Assembly: GCA_017526725.1 (NCBI GenBank)
Contig: JAFXRA010000142.1
Span: 1-9,630 of the forward strand
Direction of reading: 5' to 3'
Origin: Candidatus Rifleibacteriota bacterium
GTDB taxonomy: Bacteria; Riflebacteria; Ozemobacteria; Ozemobacterales; Ozemobacteraceae
Length of the DNA stretch: 9,630 nucleotides
A program made the translations under genes and the position numbers. Shown here piece by piece: positions 6,853 through 9,630 of the stretch; position 1 is the stretch's first letter, and each line of letters starts with the position of its first letter. A model generated the notes under the pieces. It had not been told where the DNA came from, did no database searches, and worked only from the letters and a program-made list of their open reading frames with translations.

Positions 6853-7815
6853 TTAATCCTTTAATTTTAGAGAAGAACAACCGCATAAGAAACATTGTTC
6901 ATTCATTCTGTTTTTACCAGGCTTTTGAAGCTCAAGTAACTCTATTGCTGTTGAATTGCCGCAGCCAATTATTAATCCTTTTTGAGAACAACAGGAAATT
7001 AATTCTCCGGGCTTTGCATTTGTTTCGTTTTCAACGACTTTTGCTCTAAAGACTTTTATTCTACTGTCTTTTTCACATTCAAACCAGGCTCCAGGGAAAG
7101 GACTCATTGCGTAAATCAGATTTCTGATTTCTTGAGCTGGTTTGTTCCAATCTATTTTAGCAGTTTCTGTTGTAATCTTTGCTGTGTAAGTCGCTTTGTT
7201 GTGGTCTTGGGGAACAGGGGTAATCTTGCCTTCTGCATAATCAACCAAAGTCTTTGTCAGCAAAGGTGCACCAGTTGCAGAAAGCTTGTCATGAACTGCT
7301 TCCAAATCATCATTTTCTTCAATAGAAATTTTATTTGTAGCAAGCATGTCACCTTCATCCATTCCTTTGCTCATAAGCATAACAGTATTGCCTGTTTCCT
7401 TTAAGCCATTAAGAATAGCATACTGCATTGGAGAAGAGCCTCTGAAACTTGGAAGAAGAGAGGCATGAAGGTTTACTGCGGCTATTCTTGGAATATCTAG
7501 AACTTTTTGTGAAAGAATAAGGCCATAAGCAACAACCACTAAGTAATCAGGTTCAAAAGAGCGAAGAACTTCGATTTCTTCAGGCTCTTTCTTGAAACTA
7601 GCTGGGGTTCTAACTGTAATATTATGCTCTATAGCAAAAGCCTTTACAGGTGTAGGAGACAATTGCTTGCCTCTTCCCTTTGGCTTGTCAGGCATAGAAT
7701 AAACAGCTTTTACTTCAAAATCAGGTGATTCATAAAGTGCTTTAAGACATGGAACAGAAAAATCTGGACTGCCCATGAACACAACTTTATAAGGCTTTTG
7801 GGGTCTTTCGTTCAT
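6853..7815 (-). CDS. fmt: Methionyl-tRNA formyltransferase
   Basis: Fmt transfers a formyl group from 10-formyl-tetrahydrofolate to Met-tRNA(fMet), making the initiator tRNA. The protein has 320 residues, the family's normal size. The catalytic domain has VVFMGSPDFSVP near residues 11-22, Asn115 and His117 in NLHASLLPSFRG, and Asp156 in MDEGDM; these are the Asn-His-Asp catalytic set. The C-terminal domain starts with IDWNKPAQEIRN, followed by SPFPGAWF. The tail is Cys-rich (FLCGC, Cys308/311/313), which is unusual in detail but matches the normal Fmt ending in position. The frame stays open upstream to an ATG at 7872, but that would overlap def by 56 bases. The chosen ATG at 7815 lies 1 base after the def stop with GAGG at 7825-7828, and starts where homologues start. 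Confidence 0.96.
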   Translation of the reverse strand: MNERPQKPYKVVFMGSPDFSVPCLKALYESPDFEVKAVYSMPDKPKGRGKQLSPTPVKAFAIEHNITVRTPASFKKEPEEIEVLRSFEPDYLVVVAYGLILSQKVLDIPRIAAVNLHASLLPSFRGSSPMQYAILNGLKETGNTVMLMSKGMDEGDMLATNKISIEENDDLEAVHDKLSATGAPLLTKTLVDYAEGKITPVPQDHNKATYTAKITTETAKIDWNKPAQEIRNLIYAMSPFPGAWFECEKDSRIKVFRAKVVENETNAKPGELISCCSQKGLIIGCGNSTAIELLELQKPGKNRMNEQCFLCGCSSLKLKD

Positions 7816-7816
7816 C

Positions 7817-8356
7817 TTATTTGGCCTCAATAGGTGATTGTTCTTCTTCCTCTTCTTCAGCCAGGGATCCACCCTGTTTGATAATTTCTAATTCATTTCT
7901 GATTTGAAGTCTGCGGGCTTTTGACATTCTGTCAACAAAAACCACTCCGTCAAGATGGTCGGTTTCGTGCTGAATAGCTCTTGCCAGCAATCCTTCTGCT
8001 TCTATTTCGTAAACTTCACCATCATTGGGGTCAGTATATTCAGCTACAACTTTTGTTGCTCTTTGAACGTTTTCACTTAAACCGGGGAATGACAAACAGC
8101 CTTCTGGCCCAGTTTCTTTTCCAGACATCTTTATAATGCTTGGATTTATCATAGCAATTGGGTCGTCGCCGCAGTCTATTACAACTACTCTGACGTTTTT
8201 GCCAATCTGAGGTGCTGCAAGACCTACACCATTTGCAGCGTACATTGTTTCAAACATATCTTTGATTAAAACTTTAATGTCGTTGTCTATTGCTTTGACT
8301 GGTTCAGATACTTTTTTAAGAGGTTCTTCCCCATAGTGCAGTATACGATACTTCAT
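7817..8356 (-). CDS. def: Peptide deformylase
   Basis: Def removes the N-formyl group from new proteins as they leave the ribosome. The 179-residue protein shows all three family motifs: GVGLAAPQIG (43-52, with Gln50), EGCLS (85-89) and QHETDHLDG (129-137). The metal ligands are Cys87, His130 and His134, and Glu131 is the catalytic base, so the enzyme should be active. The C-terminus carries a Glu-rich tail (167-172) beyond the core fold. It is the first gene of def-fmt-rex. GGAG (8362-8365 on the minus strand) lies 5 bases before the ATG and fixes the start. Transcription probably comes from the promoter at 8400-8428, which is overlapped by a Rex-like operator. Confidence 0.97.
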   Translation of the reverse strand: MKYRILHYGEEPLKKVSEPVKAIDNDIKVLIKDMFETMYAANGVGLAAPQIGKNVRVVVIDCGDDPIAMINPSIIKMSGKETGPEGCLSFPGLSENVQRATKVVAEYTDPNDGEVYEIEAEGLLARAIQHETDHLDGVVFVDRMSKARRLQIRNELEIIKQGGSLAEEEEEEQSPIEAK

Positions 8357-8393
8357 AATAACTCCGAACTATATTTTATATAACTTTTATCTG

Positions 8394-8411
8394 TTGTGAA
8401 TAATATCACAT
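8394..8411. promoter_or_regulatory. Probable Rex operator over the def-fmt-rex promoter
   Basis: TTGTGA-ATAATA-TCACAT is an inverted repeat matching 11 of 12 defined bases of the Rex consensus TTGTGA-N6-TCACAA. Its six-base spacer is exactly the best -10 hexamer of the def promoter (8400-8405, minus strand), so bound protein would block RNA polymerase. Rex is encoded at the end of this operon, so autoregulation is likely. The core TGTGA-N6-TCACA also fits the CRP/FNR family consensus. A CRP-type activator would not normally sit over a -10, which favours Rex. Confidence 0.68.
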
Positions 8412-8428
8412 AGTTTTTCCCCATGCAA
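8400..8428 (-). promoter_or_regulatory. Candidate promoter of def-fmt-rex, extended -10 type
   Basis: On the minus strand TATTAT (8400-8405, 5 of 6) is preceded by TG plus one base, an extended -10. TTGCAT (8423-8428, 3 of 6) lies 17 bases upstream as a weak -35. Transcription would start near 8393, giving a leader of about 37 bases with the GGAG site. A second option is TTCACA (8395-8400) with TAAAAT (8373-8378) 16 bases apart, but it leaves almost no leader. The Rex-like site overlaps both options. Confidence 0.5.
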
Positions 8429-8522
8429 CATTTTAGTAAGCTAGCTAACTCTAGCGTTTTTATTGTAGTTGTTTTTTTTGTTGTCGTTATTGTCTAAAGT
8501 CCATCTTTAATGTTTTCTTTTT

Positions 8523-8583
8523 GAAGATCTGCCCCCAGTTTAGCTGGGGGAAGTGTCAGCCTTAGCTGACGAAAGGGGTCTTC
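8523..8583. repeat. Two-hairpin element with complementary ends (REP/MITE-like or structured RNA)
   Basis: Hairpin 1 is CCCCCAG/CTGGGGG (8532-8538 with 8544-8550, loop TTTAG). Hairpin 2 is GTCAGC/GCTGAC (8555-8560 with 8565-8570, loop CTTA). Both carry the 7-mer TTAGCTG (8540-8546 and 8562-8568). They are enclosed by GAAGA (8523-8527) and TCTTC (8579-8583). A GGGG at 8575-8578 can pair with the first CCCC run in competition with hairpin 1. There is no T-run after either stem on either strand and no coding potential. It lies between the priA stop and the def promoter. From memory, dispersed two-hairpin repeats with a similar layout occur in gut bacteria, but I could not compare them here. Confidence 0.6.
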
Positions 8584-8623
8584 TAAATATTCCCTTTAGC
8601 TCTAAGCTCTGTTCTCTTTGTGT

Positions 8624-9630
8624 TCACATCATAAAATATGGGTTTATATCAATATTTAGCCTAGTATCAGATGGCTTCTTCAGCGAGTCTGTGACTTCTT
8701 TAACCGTCTTTATCAGTTCTTTTAAGTCAGGCATTTTCAGCATTACTTGATATCTATAGCGATTGTTGATTTGTTCTAATGCTGCCGGAGCCGGTCCAAA
8801 AAGATTCTTTGCTTCAACAGATGGATGTTTTGCAAACAAATCATAAAGCTGCTGGGCAGTAGTCATGGCTTTGCCTCGATTTGGGCTTGAAATGATAAAA
8901 TGAGCAAGCTCTATAAATGGTGGGAATAAGGCTTCTTTTCGTAGTTTTGCTTCTTCTTCATAAAACCCGTGAAAATCTTCTGTTAATGCGTGCTGTATAG
9001 AATGATGCTCTGGACAGTAGGTTTGCAAAACCACATTTCCAGGCATATCACCTCTTCCTGAACGGCCTGCGACCTGTGCCAACAGAGAAAAATTTCTTTC
9101 TGAAGCTCTGAAATCAGGAAGTCTGAGCAGATTATCAGCGGCAATAATTCCAACAAGGGTAACATTAGGAAAGTCTAAGCCTTTTGCAACCATCTGAGTG
9201 CCTACAAGAATGTCTATGTCACCTTTCCCGAAAGAATCTAATATGGCTTCCATGCTGCCTTTGGTTGTTACAACATCAGAGTCAAGCCTTTGAATTCTTG
9301 CTTTTGGGAAATATGCCTTCGCTTGTGCTTCAATAAGCTGTGTCCCTGCGCCAAAAAACTTTATCTTTTTGCTCTGACATTTTGGGCAGACTTTTGGCAC
9401 TTCTTGAAGTTCACCACAGTAATGGCATCTGAGAATATTGCTTCCCGTATGATAAGCCATTGAAACATTGCACTTAGAGCATTTTACAGCTTCACCGCAT
9501 TCAGCACAAAGAACAAAAGTAGAGTAGCCTCTACGGTTTAAATAGAGAATAGCCTGCTTCTTGTCTGCAAGAGTCTTGGCAATAGCAGCAGTCAAAGCCT
9601 CTGAAAACATTGATCGCTGTTTCTTTGTAA
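8624..9630 (-). CDS. priA: Primosomal protein N' (PriA replication-restart helicase), C-terminal part
   Basis: PriA is a 3'-5' helicase that recognises stalled forks and reloads the replicative helicase. The frame is open to the right window edge, so the N-terminal DNA-binding domain and helicase lobe 1 are outside. About 335 residues remain. Counting from the Met at 9610, they include LYLNRRGY (23-29), the inserted zinc-binding domain with eight cysteines (35, 38, 44, 47, 62, 65, 75, 78), helicase motif V (GTQMVAKGLDFP, 137-148) and motif VI (QVAGRSGRG, 179-187). The C-terminal domain ends in DINPYFMM, close to usual PriA endings. The Met at 9610 is internal: reading continues in frame upstream. 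The stop is 267 bases before def on the same strand. The priA-def-fmt order is a common bacterial arrangement. Confidence 0.95.
   Translation of the reverse strand, partial: TKKQRSMFSEALTAAIAKTLADKKQAILYLNRRGYSTFVLCAECGEAVKCSKCNVSMAYHTGSNILRCHYCGELQEVPKVCPKCQSKKIKFFGAGTQLIEAQAKAYFPKARIQRLDSDVVTTKGSMEAILDSFGKGDIDILVGTQMVAKGLDFPNVTLVGIIAADNLLRLPDFRASERNFSLLAQVAGRSGRGDMPGNVVLQTYCPEHHSIQHALTEDFHGFYEEEAKLRKEALFPPFIELAHFIISSPNRGKAMTTAQQLYDLFAKHPSVEAKNLFGPAPAALEQINNRYRYQVMLKMPDLKELIKTVKEVTDSLKKPSDTRLNIDINPYFMM

Noticed and set aside
7816..7872. Longer Fmt with 19 extra N-terminal residues starting at 7872
   Set aside because: It would overlap the end of def, has no ribosome binding site in the right place, and homologues start at the internal Met with a clear GAGG and 1-base spacing.
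8440..8461. GCTAG/CTAGC hairpin followed by GTTTTT on the plus strand, terminator-like
   Set aside because: The stem has only 5 bp and is AT-rich, and no plus-strand gene ends before it. The T-run is part of a generally T-rich stretch.
8553..8750. Small plus-strand open frame of 65 codons starting in the two-hairpin element
   Set aside because: It runs antisense into the conserved end of priA, lacks a ribosome binding site and starts inside a stem.
1..9630. CRISPR arrays, tRNA or rRNA genes, transposase genes, phage genes
   Set aside because: I saw no regularly spaced repeats, no tRNA-like or rRNA sequence, and no transposase or phage protein motifs on either strand.

Overview
The window is a 9.6 kb AT-rich stretch of bacterial chromosome. 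It is mostly housekeeping and stress genes, plus one end of a large secreted protein gene. All seven genes look intact except the two cut by the window edges. Nothing points to a phage, plasmid or CRISPR system. The lipoprotein, the long (p)ppGpp enzyme, the family 4 uracil-DNA glycosylase and the NADH-sensing regulator Rex suggest an anaerobic or facultatively anaerobic, low-GC bacterium. The phylum cannot be fixed from this sequence alone.

Layout. From the left edge to 2462 on the minus strand lies the N-terminal 820 residues of a probable lipoprotein built of repeated Ig-like modules. A 152-base divergent intergenic region follows. Then comes a plus-strand operon: a STAS-domain anti-sigma-factor antagonist, a bifunctional RelA/SpoT enzyme, and a family 4 uracil-DNA glycosylase whose ATG overlaps the stop codon of the gene before it. 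This operon converges at about 6135-6162 on a minus-strand operon of def (peptide deformylase), fmt (Met-tRNA formyltransferase) and rex (redox repressor). Its genes are 1 and 3 bases apart. Further upstream on the minus strand is the C-terminal part of priA, which runs off the right edge.

How the genes work together. Fmt and Def add and remove the formyl group of initiator methionine, and priA is a common neighbour of this pair. The less usual member is rex at the operon's end. The promoter region in front of def contains TTGTGA-N6-TCACAT, a near-perfect match to the Rex operator, lying exactly over the best -10 hexamer. The simplest reading is an autoregulated def-fmt-rex operon that responds to the NADH/NAD+ ratio. 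The plus-strand operon combines a partner-switching component, stringent-response metabolism and DNA repair, so it has a stress-response flavour.

The priA-def gap also holds a compact two-hairpin element (8523-8583) with nested complementary ends. It looks like a dispersed REP/MITE-type repeat or a structured RNA. Together with the Rex site it is the most interesting non-coding signal here. I found no wholly new multi-gene system.
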